From: Fundidesulfovibrio terrae
Lineage (GTDB): Bacteria > Desulfobacterota > Desulfovibrionia > Desulfovibrionales > Desulfovibrionaceae
DNA: 64,000 nucleotides
Reading direction: 5' to 3'
Assembly (NCBI RefSeq): GCF_022808915.1
Contig: NZ_JAKZFS010000001.1
Span: 1,380,644 to 1,444,643, forward strand
A program made the position numbers and the translations under genes. The notes beneath the pieces are model-generated. The model was given only the letters and a program-made list of their open reading frames with translations, made no database searches and was not told the DNA's origin. Each line of letters begins with the position of its first letter. The first letter of the stretch is position 1. Shown here in pieces: positions 25,675 through 34,358 of this stretch.

Positions 25675-26058
25675 ATGAATGAGACTATGAAGTCTATTTC
25701 CCAGTTGTTCAAGGCCTTGGGTGATGAGACGCGCCTGCGCATAGTCCACCTGCTCTCCGAGGGTGAATTGTGTGTGTGCGACCTGACCCATGCCCTCGGG
25801 ATGCCCCAATCCACCGTGTCACGCCACTTGGCGCTCCTGAAAAACGCAGCCATCGTCTCCGACCGCAGGTGCAAGACTTGGGCGTACTACCGCCTGTCGG
25901 ATGAAGCACGGCCCTTTGTCCGCGACATCCTGGCCGTTCTCGGCAAGCACCTGGCAGATTCGAATCAAGCGTGTATCGACCTAGCCGCCTTGCGGGAGTA
26001 CCGCTCCTGCTCGGATAGAAATTGCGATCAACCGGCAACGCGAGGGAGGAAGGCATGA
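25675..26058 (+). CDS. arsR: Second ArsR-family metalloregulator
   Basis: A 127-residue winged-helix repressor with the sensing motif LCVCDLTHAL and HTH MPQSTVSRHLALLKNAAIV. C-terminal cysteines (ACIDL, RSCSDRNCDQ) may add metal ligands. The start at ATG 25675 is a choice; an ATG at 25687 (MKSISQLF) is equally usual and neither has a strong ribosome binding site. The gene lies directly before the molybdoenzyme operon, so it may couple that operon to metalloid stress. A short ATTC-n8-GAAT inverted repeat overlaps the start. Confidence 0.88.
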   Translation: MNETMKSISQLFKALGDETRLRIVHLLSEGELCVCDLTHALGMPQSTVSRHLALLKNAAIVSDRRCKTWAYYRLSDEARPFVRDILAVLGKHLADSNQACIDLAALREYRSCSDRNCDQPATRGRKA

Positions 26059-26186
26059 GCGCGATTTTTCCAGCCGATACTCCTTGATGCCATAAACAGC
26101 GCAGGGCGGAAGACAGGGACAAGACGACAGTTCTCTGGGTTCAAGAAAAGCCGGACTTCTGATGGCCTTCGGCAGGGAGAGCAGGC

Positions 26187-27083
26187 ATGAGCATGAACCG
26201 ACGAGCGCTTCTAAAGGCAGGGGCCGCCCTGGGTGGCTCCCTTGGCGTTGCGAACCTGGCGGCCCAGCATGAGGCACGGGCCGCGACCAACGCGGACCGG
26301 GTCACGAATCTTCCAGTCCTTGATCACGTCAAGGCCCAACCGGGCGAGGACGTGCTCATCCGCATGCAGCGGGAACTGGTCCGGGCCATGAACAAGCCCG
26401 TTGAGAAACGGCGCTGGGGAATGGTCATCGACACGCGCAAGTGCGTGGGCTGCCACTCCTGCAATGTGGGCTGCGTCATGGAGAACAAGCTCCCCCCGGG
26501 CGTAGTCTACCGGCCGGTGGTCGACCTGGAGGTCGGCGTCTATCCCAATGTCGGCCGAAAGTTCCTGCCCCGCCCGTGCATGCAGTGCGACAATCCCCCC
26601 TGCGTTCCGGTCTGTCCCGTCAACGCCACCTGGAAGCGCCCCGACGGCGTGGTGGAGATCGACTACACCATCTGCATCGGCTGCCGCTACTGCATCACCG
26701 CCTGCCCCTACCAGGCCCGGACCTTCGACTTCGGCCAGGACTGGACCGGGGGCGCCGCCACAGGCAAGGACGCCGCCCTGGCCCTGGAAACCGGCCGGAA
26801 ATACCAGCATGAGCCTTCCTACGAGTACGGAACCGCCTGGCAACGCGGCGAGGGAGTCATTCCCAAAAGCCCTGTGGGCAACGCCAGGAAATGCATGTTC
26901 TGCGTGCACCGTCTGGAGCACTGCCAGCTGCCCATGTGCACCACCACGTGCATCGGACGGGCCACGTTCTTCGGCGATCTGAGTGACCCCAAGTCGCTGG
27001 TCTCCGAACAGGCCGTGAGCAACAACGCCGTGCTCCTGAAGCAGGAACTCGGCACCGCGCCCAAAGTCATCTACCTGGTCTGA
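26187..27083 (+). CDS. ttrB: Four-cluster ferredoxin subunit of a Ttr/Arr-type reductase
   Basis: A 298-residue electron-transfer subunit. A twin-arginine leader ([19 protein letters not shown]) precedes the ferredoxin domain. Four [4Fe-4S] clusters are indicated by [40 protein letters not shown] and the pair KCMFCVHRL and PMCTTTC. It passes electrons between the NrfD-like membrane subunit and the molybdopterin subunit. The three genes are tightly spaced in the order B-C-A. Sequence alone cannot separate tetrathionate from arsenate-type B subunits. Confidence 0.9.
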   Translation: MSMNRRALLKAGAALGGSLGVANLAAQHEARAATNADRVTNLPVLDHVKAQPGEDVLIRMQRELVRAMNKPVEKRRWGMVIDTRKCVGCHSCNVGCVMENKLPPGVVYRPVVDLEVGVYPNVGRKFLPRPCMQCDNPPCVPVCPVNATWKRPDGVVEIDYTICIGCRYCITACPYQARTFDFGQDWTGGAATGKDAALALETGRKYQHEPSYEYGTAWQRGEGVIPKSPVGNARKCMFCVHRLEHCQLPMCTTTCIGRATFFGDLSDPKSLVSEQAVSNNAVLLKQELGTAPKVIYLV

Positions 27084-27099
27084 AGCCAAGGAGGTCTCA

Positions 27100-28287
27100 A
27101 TGGCTGCCTCTTCAGCACGTTCGACGCAACAATCCGGCCGATCGCCGCTTTTCTGGGGTCTATGGATCGCTGCCGCCGTCTTGGGCGGACTGGGTCTTTA
27201 TCAACGGTTCATCCACGGCGACCAGGCTGCGGACTTTTCCAGCTATGTGCCCTGGGGCCTTTGGGTGGCCGCCTACATCTACTTCAGCGGCCTGTCCGCG
27301 GGCGCGTTCCTGATCGCTGCTGCGGCGTACACCCTGAAAATAAGGGCATTCCAACCCATCGCCCGGATGTGCCTGCTCGTGGCGCTGGTCACGCTGCTCA
27401 TGGGACTCATGGCCATCGGCCTTGACTTGGGCCACATGGAAAGGGCCTTGCTGGTTTTCCTTCGCCCGCAGTTTCATTCCATGATGACCTGGATGGTCTG
27501 GCTGTATACGGCCTACTTCATCCTGCTGCTGGTCATGCTTTCGCGTGGCTCGAAGACAGCCGGGAGCCAGGACAACCTCGGGGGCTTGGGGCTTCTCGGC
27601 ATCTTCCTGGCCCTAGGTTTCGCCGGTGGGGCCGGGAACCTTTTCGGCACCGTGGCCGCGCGCGAATACTGGCACACGTCGCTCTATCCCATCTTTTTCA
27701 TGGTCGGCGGCCTCACTTCGGGTGCGGCCCTGGTCGCGGCCCTGGTGGCCTGGTTCTGGCCCGAGCGGGGTGACGCATGGAAGGAGCTGGTCGCCTTGCT
27801 TGGGCGCCTGGTGCTGGTCCTGGTGCTGGTGGAGGTCGTTCTGGAGGCGTCCGAGTATCTGGTCCCGGCCTGGTACGGAATCGGCTCAGGCTACGACATG
27901 GCGCAGTATGTTCTTTTCGGTCCGCATTGGTACGTCTTCTGGATATTCCACGTGCTGCTCGGCGTGGCCGTTCCCCTGACGCTCTTGGCTAACACCCGTA
28001 GCCCGGGCAGCATCGGCCTGGGTGGGGGGCTGGTGGCGGTCACGTTCCTCGCCGTGCGATACAATCTGGTCATCCCAGGGCTGATCGCGCCGGAGTTCCA
28101 GGGGCTGGCCGAGGCATACACCGACCCCGTAGGAGGCAAGCTTTCCTTCCTGTACGCGCCCACATGGTTCGAGTGGCAGGTGCTTCTGGGCATCGTCGCT
28201 GCGGGCGTGGCCCTGTGGTACGTTGGGATGCGGCTTTTCCCGATGGTCTTCCCCGGTTCTTCCCAAGGAAGCGAGGTGCGCTCATGA
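27100..28287 (+). CDS. ttrC: NrfD-like quinol-interacting membrane subunit
   Basis: A 395-residue protein with about nine transmembrane helices, of the NrfD/PsrC/TtrC family. It anchors the complex and exchanges electrons with menaquinone. SSYVPWGLWVAAYIYFSGLS is the typical first loop, and the later segment HVLLGVAVPLTLL is also typical. AAGGAGG precedes the ATG, and the stop overlaps the start of the catalytic subunit by four bases (ATGA). Confidence 0.9.
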   Translation: MAASSARSTQQSGRSPLFWGLWIAAAVLGGLGLYQRFIHGDQAADFSSYVPWGLWVAAYIYFSGLSAGAFLIAAAAYTLKIRAFQPIARMCLLVALVTLLMGLMAIGLDLGHMERALLVFLRPQFHSMMTWMVWLYTAYFILLLVMLSRGSKTAGSQDNLGGLGLLGIFLALGFAGGAGNLFGTVAAREYWHTSLYPIFFMVGGLTSGAALVAALVAWFWPERGDAWKELVALLGRLVLVLVLVEVVLEASEYLVPAWYGIGSGYDMAQYVLFGPHWYVFWIFHVLLGVAVPLTLLANTRSPGSIGLGGGLVAVTFLAVRYNLVIPGLIAPEFQGLAEAYTDPVGGKLSFLYAPTWFEWQVLLGIVAAGVALWYVGMRLFPMVFPGSSQGSEVRS

Positions 28288-31200
28288 GTCAGGATCGCAA
28301 TGAACGCAAGATTGATCGGCGGGCTGTCCTCGGCGCGTGCGCAGCCCTGGCCGGAGGCGCGGCTCTGAGCATGCTGGGTTGCCAACGCCAGGGGCAGCCG
28401 GGCGGCGATGTATCCGGGGCCGGGCCGTACCCTCCGTCGGACGCTTCGAACGTCCTGTACACGGCCTGTTTGCAATGCAACACCCAGTGCACCCTGAAGG
28501 TCAAATTCCAGGACGGCCTGGTCACCAAGATCGACGGCAACCCTTACAGTCCGGTGACCGTACAGCCGCAGTTGCCCTATGAAACGCCCCCCGTCGAGGC
28601 CGTGGCCGTGGACGGGGCCATATGCCCCAAGGGCCAATCCGGAGTGCAGACCCTCTACGACCCCTACCGCCTGCGCAAGGTGCTCAAGCGCACCGGGCCG
28701 CGCGGTGCCAACAAATGGAAATCCATCCCCTTCGACCAGGCCATCAAGGAGATCACGGGCGGCGGCCAGTTGTTCGCCGACATTGGGGAAAAGCGCGACG
28801 TGCCGGGCTTCAAGGACGTCATGGCCCTCAAGGATCCCAAGTTGGCCAAGGCGTTGGCCTCGGACGTGGACGCCGTGCGCAAGGGCGAGATGACAGTGGA
28901 CGCCTTCAAGGAGAAGAACGCTGCCAACCTGAACATGCTCATCGACCCGGACCATCCGGACCTGGGCCCCAAGAACAACCAGTTCGTCCTGCAGGGCGGG
29001 CGTATCGCCCCGGACCGGGACGTGATCACCAAGCGGTTCACCTTCCAATCGCTTGGCTCGGTCAACTGGTTCGGACACACCACCATCTGCGAACAAGCCC
29101 ACCACGTGGCCTTCATGTACTCCCTGGCCTCCTGGCAGGAGAGCGGCGGCAAGTACTCTTGGGGCAAGGGCCCCAACCACATGAAGCCGGACTACACCAA
29201 GGCGGAGTTCGTGATCTTCTGGGGCACGGGCTTCAACGAGGCCAACTTCGGCCCGACGCCCATGAGCCCCCGGGTGTCCCAGGCCATCGTGGATGGGAAG
29301 CTGAAGATTGCGGTCATTGACCCCAGGCTCTCCAAGAGCGCGGCCAAAGGCTGGTGGATTCCGGTCCACCCCAACGGCAACCTGGCCCTGGCCATGGCCA
29401 TGATCCGCTGGATCATCGACAACAAGCGTTTTGACGAGCCCTTCCTGCGAAACGCCAACAAAGCTGCGGCCAACGCCAACGGCGAGAAGAGCTGGACCAA
29501 CGCCACCTGGCTGGTGAACCCCAAGAACGGCAAGTTCCTGCGGGCTTCCGAGGCCGGGGTGGGCACGGAGAACCAGTTTGTGGTCCTGGTGAACGGGACC
29601 CCCACGGCCGTGGATCCGTCGGACGCCAAGAATCCGGTGGTGGGCGATCTGGACGCGTCCGCCACCCTGAACGGGGTGGAGGCATCTACGGCCTTCAAGA
29701 CGCTCAAGGACGCCTCTTCCGTGAAGAGCCTCGAGGAGTATGCCCAGGTCGCGGGCCTGGAGCCCGGGCAGATCGAATCCCTGGCCCGGGAGTTCACTAG
29801 CCATGGCAAAAAGGCGGCCATCGACTTCTATCGCGGCCCCATCAAGACCACCTACGGCTACTACGCGGCCCAGGCCATCATCGTGCTCAACTTCCTGATC
29901 GGCAACGTGGACCACATGGGCGGGTTCATGAAGGGCGGCGGCGCCTGGGACGGCTCCGGCAACAAACAGGGCCAGCCGTTCCCTGTGGGCAAGATGCATC
30001 CGAACGCGCTCACGCCGTTTGGCGTGAAGCTCACCCGCGAGAGTTCCGGCCCCTACGAAACGACAACCCTCTTCAAGCGCGACGGCTACCCGGCCAAGCG
30101 GCCCTGGTTCCCCTTCACCGACGACGTGTACCAGGAAATCATCCCCGCGGCCTGCGCCGGGTATCCGTATCCCATCAAGATACTGTGGCTGCACTACGGC
30201 ACCCCGGCGTTCGCCACTCCCGCCGGGCACCTGCAAATCAAGATGCTCCAGGACACCCAGAAGATTCCGCTGTTCATCGCCACCGACATCGTGATCGGCG
30301 AGACCAGCATGTACGCGGACTACATCTTCCCGGACCTTTCCTATCTGGAGCGTTGGTCCAACCCCCTGGGCACCAGCCCGGTGGTGCTCTCCCAGATCAG
30401 CAAGTTCCGCCAGCCCGTGGCCGCGCCCATCCCGGAAATCGTCACCGTGGACGGCGAGGAGATGCCCATCAGCATCGAGACCACCATGCTGGCCCTGGCC
30501 AAGAACCTGGGCATGTCCGGGTTCGGCAAGGACGCCTTCGGCCCTGGAATGAACCTCAATCGACCCGAGGACTTCCACCTGAAGATGATCGCCAACCTGG
30601 CCGCCGGGGACAAGCCCGGCAACGAAGTGCCCGAGGCGGACGAGGCGGAGCTGGCCCTGTTCCGCAAGGCTAGGCGGCATCTGCCCAAGGGGGTCTTCGA
30701 CGAAGCCAAGTGGCAGGCGGCCGTGGGGCCCATCTGGAAGCGCGTGGTGTATCTGCTCAACCGGGGAGGCCGCTTCGAGCCCGCTTCCGGGGCCTATGCC
30801 GGGGCGTTCTCCGGCCATCCCTGGGCCAACCAGTTAAACATCTACGTGGAGCCGGTGGGCGCGGGCAAACACTCCGTGCAGGGCAAGCCCCTCTCGGGCG
30901 TGCCGCGTTACGAGGTCCAGGAGCACTTCGACGGCAAGCCTGTGGCCTTCCCGGCCGAATACAACCTGGAGCTGATCACCTACAAGGACATCCAGGGCAC
31001 CCAATCGCGGACCCCGGGCAACTATGTCGCGCAGTTGGCCATCGCGCCTGAGAACTTCGTCTTCGTGAACGCCGCCGATGCGGAACGCCTGGGACTCGTT
31101 GACGGCGACCTGGTGCGGGTGGAGAGCGCCAGCTTCAAAGGCAACATCGAACTGGGGCCTGGCCAAGCGCCGAGCCTGGTGCAAGGAAAGCTCCGCCCCA

Positions 31201-31502
31201 CCCAGGGCATGCGGCCCGGAGTGGTGGGCATCTCCTTCCACTATGGGCACTGGGCCTACGGAAGCCGCGACGTGGAAATCGACGGCCTGCGGATTCCCGG
31301 TGAACTGGCGCGCGGCAAGGGGCTCGCGGCCAATCCGGCCATGGCCGTGGACGGCTATCTCAAGGACGTGTGCCTGACCGATCCCATTGCTGGGGACAGC
31401 TCCTTCACTGGCACGCGGGTGAGGCTGGTCAAGGTGGCGGACGCCAAGCGCTCCACCATTCCCGCCTCGGCCTGGGTTCCGTTGGGATGGGCCAAGCTCT
31501 GA
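28284..31502 (+). CDS. ttrA: Molybdopterin oxidoreductase catalytic subunit, tetrathionate reductase (TtrA)-like
   Basis: A 1072-residue DMSO-reductase-family enzyme. A twin-arginine leader (DRRAVLGACAALAGG) ends in a lipobox-like SMLGC (C33). The N-terminal [4Fe-4S] ligands are C62, C65, C69 and C114. Mo ligand Cys269 is inferred from the context FGHTTICEQAHH. The length, the insertion DPDHPDLGPKNNQ, SWTNATWLV, AREFTSHGKKAAI, YPYPIKILW and LNRGGRFEP resemble Salmonella TtrA closely. TtrA reduces tetrathionate to thiosulfate. The Ttr, arsenate (Arr) and arsenite (Arx) catalytic subunits are related, and this operon sits in an arsenic island, so an arsenic oxyanion substrate stays possible. 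The start is the ATG at 28284, overlapping ttrC. Confidence 0.85.
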   Translation: MSQDRNERKIDRRAVLGACAALAGGAALSMLGCQRQGQPGGDVSGAGPYPPSDASNVLYTACLQCNTQCTLKVKFQDGLVTKIDGNPYSPVTVQPQLPYETPPVEAVAVDGAICPKGQSGVQTLYDPYRLRKVLKRTGPRGANKWKSIPFDQAIKEITGGGQLFADIGEKRDVPGFKDVMALKDPKLAKALASDVDAVRKGEMTVDAFKEKNAANLNMLIDPDHPDLGPKNNQFVLQGGRIAPDRDVITKRFTFQSLGSVNWFGHTTICEQAHHVAFMYSLASWQESGGKYSWGKGPNHMKPDYTKAEFVIFWGTGFNEANFGPTPMSPRVSQAIVDGKLKIAVIDPRLSKSAAKGWWIPVHPNGNLALAMAMIRWIIDNKRFDEPFLRNANKAAANANGEKSWTNATWLVNPKNGKFLRASEAGVGTENQFVVLVNGTPTAVDPSDAKNPVVGDLDASATLNGVEASTAFKTLKDASSVKSLEEYAQVAGLEPGQIESLAREFTSHGKKAAIDFYRGPIKTTYGYYAAQAIIVLNFLIGNVDHMGGFMKGGGAWDGSGNKQGQPFPVGKMHPNALTPFGVKLTRESSGPYETTTLFKRDGYPAKRPWFPFTDDVYQEIIPAACAGYPYPIKILWLHYGTPAFATPAGHLQIKMLQDTQKIPLFIATDIVIGETSMYADYIFPDLSYLERWSNPLGTSPVVLSQISKFRQPVAAPIPEIVTVDGEEMPISIETTMLALAKNLGMSGFGKDAFGPGMNLNRPEDFHLKMIANLAAGDKPGNEVPEADEAELALFRKARRHLPKGVFDEAKWQAAVGPIWKRVVYLLNRGGRFEPASGAYAGAFSGHPWANQLNIYVEPVGAGKHSVQGKPLSGVPRYEVQEHFDGKPVAFPAEYNLELITYKDIQGTQSRTPGNYVAQLAIAPENFVFVNAADAERLGLVDGDLVRVESASFKGNIELGPGQAPSLVQGKLRPTQGMRPGVVGISFHYGHWAYGSRDVEIDGLRIPGELARGKGLAANPAMAVDGYLKDVCLTDPIAGDSSFTGTRVRLVKVADAKRSTIPASAWVPLGWAKL

Positions 31503-31663
31503 CGGCCGGCGAGAACGGAGCGGTTCACCTTCCGGTAGCGCTCTCATGGGGTACGGGGGCGATAGCGCTGGCGGTATCCGTCATGACGACGGGCCTTGCC
31601 GGGTGGCTGGCTTCCAGGAGGATGGCAGGAGCATGCGTGATGGACGCATTGAGACAAACCTAG
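31487..31663 (+). CDS. Possible small single-helix membrane protein
   Basis: A 58-codon frame that begins inside the last 16 bases of the TtrA-like gene. It has one well-formed hydrophobic helix (SWGTGAIALAVSVMTTGLAG) flanked by RR. Overlap and topology would suit a small accessory subunit, but there is no strong ribosome binding site and I recognise no family. Weak call. Confidence 0.25.
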   Translation: MGQALTAGENGAVHLPVALSWGTGAIALAVSVMTTGLAGWLASRRMAGACVMDALRQT

Positions 31664-32020
31664 CCGTCGCGATCATGAGCGGGGATCAGGCCGGTGATCC
31701 GGTCTGGTCCCCGGAATCCTTCAGGGCAACCGGCAGCTATTGAAGTTTTCTGCAGGAAGGTTGTTGCTTGTCGTCTGGTGTGAACCCGCATCCAAGGGAC
31801 CGCCATTCGTTTCCCGCCCGGCGCATTGCCCAGTAACGATGCTCGGCAATGTTTCGGCGTCCAGCCTCGTCAATCATGGGCTGGATTCTCTTCCACCACT
31901 GAAGCAGCCTCGAGATGGGTCCCTTCAGGCTTGACATGGCGGGTTCCCCCGATGTTTGTTGTTCAGCCGGAAAACTTATGTATGCATCGTGTCGTCACCA
32001 TCGTTGTTTCTTGTTGCTTG
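31664..32020. other. Intergenic region between reductase operon and Ehr operon
   Basis: Convergent boundary region of about 350 bases. It has no good terminator for either operon that I can see. A minus-strand frame at 31737-31937 (66 codons, Trp/Arg-rich, including QWWKRIQPMIDEAGRRN, start preceded by GGGGGAA) has some protein-like character, but I do not recognise it and call it only possible. Confidence 0.35.
31737..31937 (-). CDS. Possible small protein of unknown function
   Basis: A 66-residue frame with a plausible ATG behind GGGGGAA and a helical, Arg/Trp-rich sequence (LLQWWKRIQPMIDEAGRRN; HRYWAMRRAGNEWRSLGCGF). It lies in the convergent gap between two operons. It may be a short real gene or a fragment of a lost one; no family is recognised. 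Confidence 0.25.
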   Translation of the reverse strand: MSSLKGPISRLLQWWKRIQPMIDEAGRRNIAEHRYWAMRRAGNEWRSLGCGFTPDDKQQPSCRKLQ

Positions 32021-32782
32021 TTAGATTCTTCCAAGAAGACGGAGCAGGCCGTCGAGAATTGTCAGCGGATGCGGTGGGCACCCCGGTATGAAGAGGTTGA
32101 CCGGCATATATTTGCCTGATCCATTGTTGGACTGCGCATGGTCGATGTATGGGCCGCCGGAAATTGCGCAAGCACCGGATACGATCACAATCTTTGGTTC
32201 TGCAACGGAGCGTAAAGTCTTTTCCAGGCCAAGACGCATGTTTTGAGTTACTGGTCCTGTTATCAAGAGCCCATCCGCGTGGCGCGGGGACGCGACAAAC
32301 TGGATGCCGAAACGGCCGAGGTCCCAGCCGACAGTGCCCAGGACGTTGATGTCCGCCTCGCAGGCGTTGCAGCCGCCCGCGCTGACTTGGCGCAGTTTGA
32401 GCGAGCGGCCGAATATCTTCATCAAGTCGCCGTCGAGGGCGGCCTCGTGGGGCGGCCCCTGCCGGTTCGGTTCAACGATCAGGTCGGAGCGGCAGCGCGC
32501 GGCCAACTGGTGGTCGGTGGTGAAGGTGATGGCGCTTTGCGGGCATGCCGCCTGGCAATCGGCGCAGAAGAGGCATTTACCCATGTCGATGCGAACGACG
32601 TCCGCCACGGTCACGGCCCCGGTGGGGCAGGCGTCGGCGCAGGCGCGACAGCCCGTGACGCACTTGGCGGCGTCGATGCTCGGACGGCCTCGGAACCGGT
32701 CCGGCAACTCGGGCGGCGACCCTTTGGGGTACTTTATCGTGCGATGCTTCTGTTGCAATCTTGCCAAAAGAACACTCAGCAT
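32021..32782 (-). CDS. hyfI: Ferredoxin-HyfI fusion subunit of the Ehr complex
   Basis: A 253-residue fusion. Residues about 30-95 form a two-cluster ferredoxin domain (CVTGCRACADACP; CLFCADCQAACP) equivalent to HyfH/HycF. Residues about 115-253 are the NuoB/HyfI-type small subunit with all proximal [4Fe-4S] ligands: GGCNACEADI, SGACAISGG and PGCPPHP. Separate proteins in E. coli hydrogenase 4 are one chain here. It should pass electrons to the large subunit HyfG in the cytosolic arm of the complex. It is the last gene of the operon. Confidence 0.9.
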   Translation of the reverse strand: MLSVLLARLQQKHRTIKYPKGSPPELPDRFRGRPSIDAAKCVTGCRACADACPTGAVTVADVVRIDMGKCLFCADCQAACPQSAITFTTDHQLAARCRSDLIVEPNRQGPPHEAALDGDLMKIFGRSLKLRQVSAGGCNACEADINVLGTVGWDLGRFGIQFVASPRHADGLLITGPVTQNMRLGLEKTLRSVAEPKIVIVSGACAISGGPYIDHAQSNNGSGKYMPVNLFIPGCPPHPLTILDGLLRLLGRI

Positions 32783-32825
32783 AACTCATTCCTTGTTTGT
32801 GCAAAGAGTGGCATCAGCCGGTTTG

Positions 32826-34358
32826 TCACAGATCATGCCCGCAATAGGAGAGGTTGAAGCTTTTGTTGCATAGCGGGAAATCGGATATCTGCTGGTTGCG
32901 CAACGCATACGCCAGGCCAGTCCAGTTGCGGAACGACGGATCGACGATCTTGTAGCGGCTGAAACGGCCTTGATCGTCGGTGATGGCCACGTGGCACACC
33001 TCGCCACGCCACCCTTCATCGATGGAGACCGCCAGCCGGTCGGGCATGAGCGGACCAATCCTGTCCCGGGCGCTCCCGGATGGAATGGCCCTCAGCTGCT
33101 CGCGGATGAACGTGATGGAGTGCTGTATTTCCAGCCAGCGGACGTATGCGCGGCCGAAGACGTCCCCGGTTTCATACGTGGAGACCGGAATGTGCGCAAA
33201 ACGGTAGGAGCCTGACGGCTGGTCGCTGCGGGCGTCGATCGGCAGACCCGAAGCGCGGGCGGCCGGGCCGACGATTCCAAGTTCCAGGGCGACGCGCATC
33301 GGCAGACGGCCGATATTTTCAAAGCGCGCCATGGCCGAGGGGGTTTCCCAGAGCAGGTTCACGGCCACGGACGTATCCTTCTCGGCCGCGTCGATCAGGC
33401 GCAACAGTTTGGCCACGCGAGCGTCATCCACGTCGAAGCCGACGCCGCCGGGGCGCACCATGCCGCGGCCGAAGCGGCTCCCGCACAGCAGGGCGGTCAT
33501 GTTGAGAAAGTCGCCCCGTATGCGGCCGCAGTAGCTGGCGGTGGGCAGGAAGCCGATGTCGTTGGCCAGCGCGCCGAGGTCTCCGACATGGTTGGCGATG
33601 CGTTCCAACTCCAGGGCGACGCCCCGAAGCGCCTGGGCCCGGGCTGGTTTCTGGCAGCGGGACAAGGCTTCCAGCACCCGGCAGTAGGCGATGGTGTGGG
33701 CGACGGTGGTGTCGCCAGCGAGGGTCTCCGCGTAGTGGATCGAGCGCGCGTTCGGGCCTCCGATCAGGGCCTCTTCGACCCCGCGATGCTGGTATCCGAG
33801 GGCGATTTCCAGGTGGAACACCTGCTCTCCGTGGCACTGGAAGCGGAAGTGGCCCGGTTCTATGACTCCGGCGTGCACCGGGCCCACGGCGACCTCGTGC
33901 ACCTCTTCGCCTTCCACGCGGTAGAAGTCGCAGACGCCGGGCAGGATGGGAGAATCCTTGGGGCGGTCCCAGGCGTCGCGGTGCGTCCACGAGTGGTGAT
34001 AGCGGACGGGCTTGAACCAGGGATGTCCGTCTGGCTTGAGGCCGAACTGCTCGGCGAGCTCGCGTTCGAAGAGGTGCACCTGCGGGCAACGGGGCGTGAG
34101 CGACGGGAACCGGTCGCCGGCGACCTCTGTCCGGACGACATGGAGCCTGTTTCGTTGCGCGTTGACCAGAACGGCGAATATCTGGGTGATTTCCGGCTGC
34201 CGCGTGGCGGCGCCGAAGAGGGCGGCGACGCGGTGGCCTGCCTCGACGGCGTCGGCGACGATGGTCTGGAAGGCGTCGGGCGCGAGCAGGGCGATCGCCT
34301 CGAGTTCAACGGCTTGGCCGTTCACCAATGTGACCATTCGAAGTTGTTTCGGGTTCAT
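32826..34358 (-). CDS. hyfG: HyfG/NuoCD-like large subunit lacking the [NiFe] ligands
   Basis: A 510-residue fusion of an N-terminal NuoC-like domain (VHLFERELAEQFGLKPDGHPW) and a NuoD/hydrogenase-large-subunit-like domain (FHLEIALGYQHRGVEEAL). In true group 4 hydrogenases an RxCGxC motif follows; here the aligned segment reads YAETLAGDTTVAH, without either cysteine. The C-terminal DPCxxC motif is also absent. The end reads DFPLCNKSFNLSYCGHDL, with two cysteines nine residues apart. Hydrogenase activity is therefore unlikely, and this fits the energy-converting-hydrogenase-related (Ehr) group. The start overlaps hyfF by four bases. Confidence 0.9.
   Translation of the reverse strand: MNPKQLRMVTLVNGQAVELEAIALLAPDAFQTIVADAVEAGHRVAALFGAATRQPEITQIFAVLVNAQRNRLHVVRTEVAGDRFPSLTPRCPQVHLFERELAEQFGLKPDGHPWFKPVRYHHSWTHRDAWDRPKDSPILPGVCDFYRVEGEEVHEVAVGPVHAGVIEPGHFRFQCHGEQVFHLEIALGYQHRGVEEALIGGPNARSIHYAETLAGDTTVAHTIAYCRVLEALSRCQKPARAQALRGVALELERIANHVGDLGALANDIGFLPTASYCGRIRGDFLNMTALLCGSRFGRGMVRPGGVGFDVDDARVAKLLRLIDAAEKDTSVAVNLLWETPSAMARFENIGRLPMRVALELGIVGPAARASGLPIDARSDQPSGSYRFAHIPVSTYETGDVFGRAYVRWLEIQHSITFIREQLRAIPSGSARDRIGPLMPDRLAVSIDEGWRGEVCHVAITDDQGRFSRYKIVDPSFRNWTGLAYALRNQQISDFPLCNKSFNLSYCGHDL

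Noticed and set aside
27891-30818. A 975-codon minus-strand open frame opposite the molybdoenzyme genes
   Set aside because: It mirrors the codon pattern of the TtrA-like gene, is rich in His/Gly/Arg as expected of an antisense shadow, and has no recognisable domain.
28284-31502. Calling the molybdoenzyme an arsenate reductase ArrA because of its location
   Set aside because: Length, inserts and motif context match TtrA better; location alone is not enough. Kept as an alternative only.
32826-34358. Annotation of the hyf genes as a true formate hydrogenlyase or [NiFe] hydrogenase
   Set aside because: The large subunit lacks both CxxC motifs and no formate dehydrogenase gene is adjacent.
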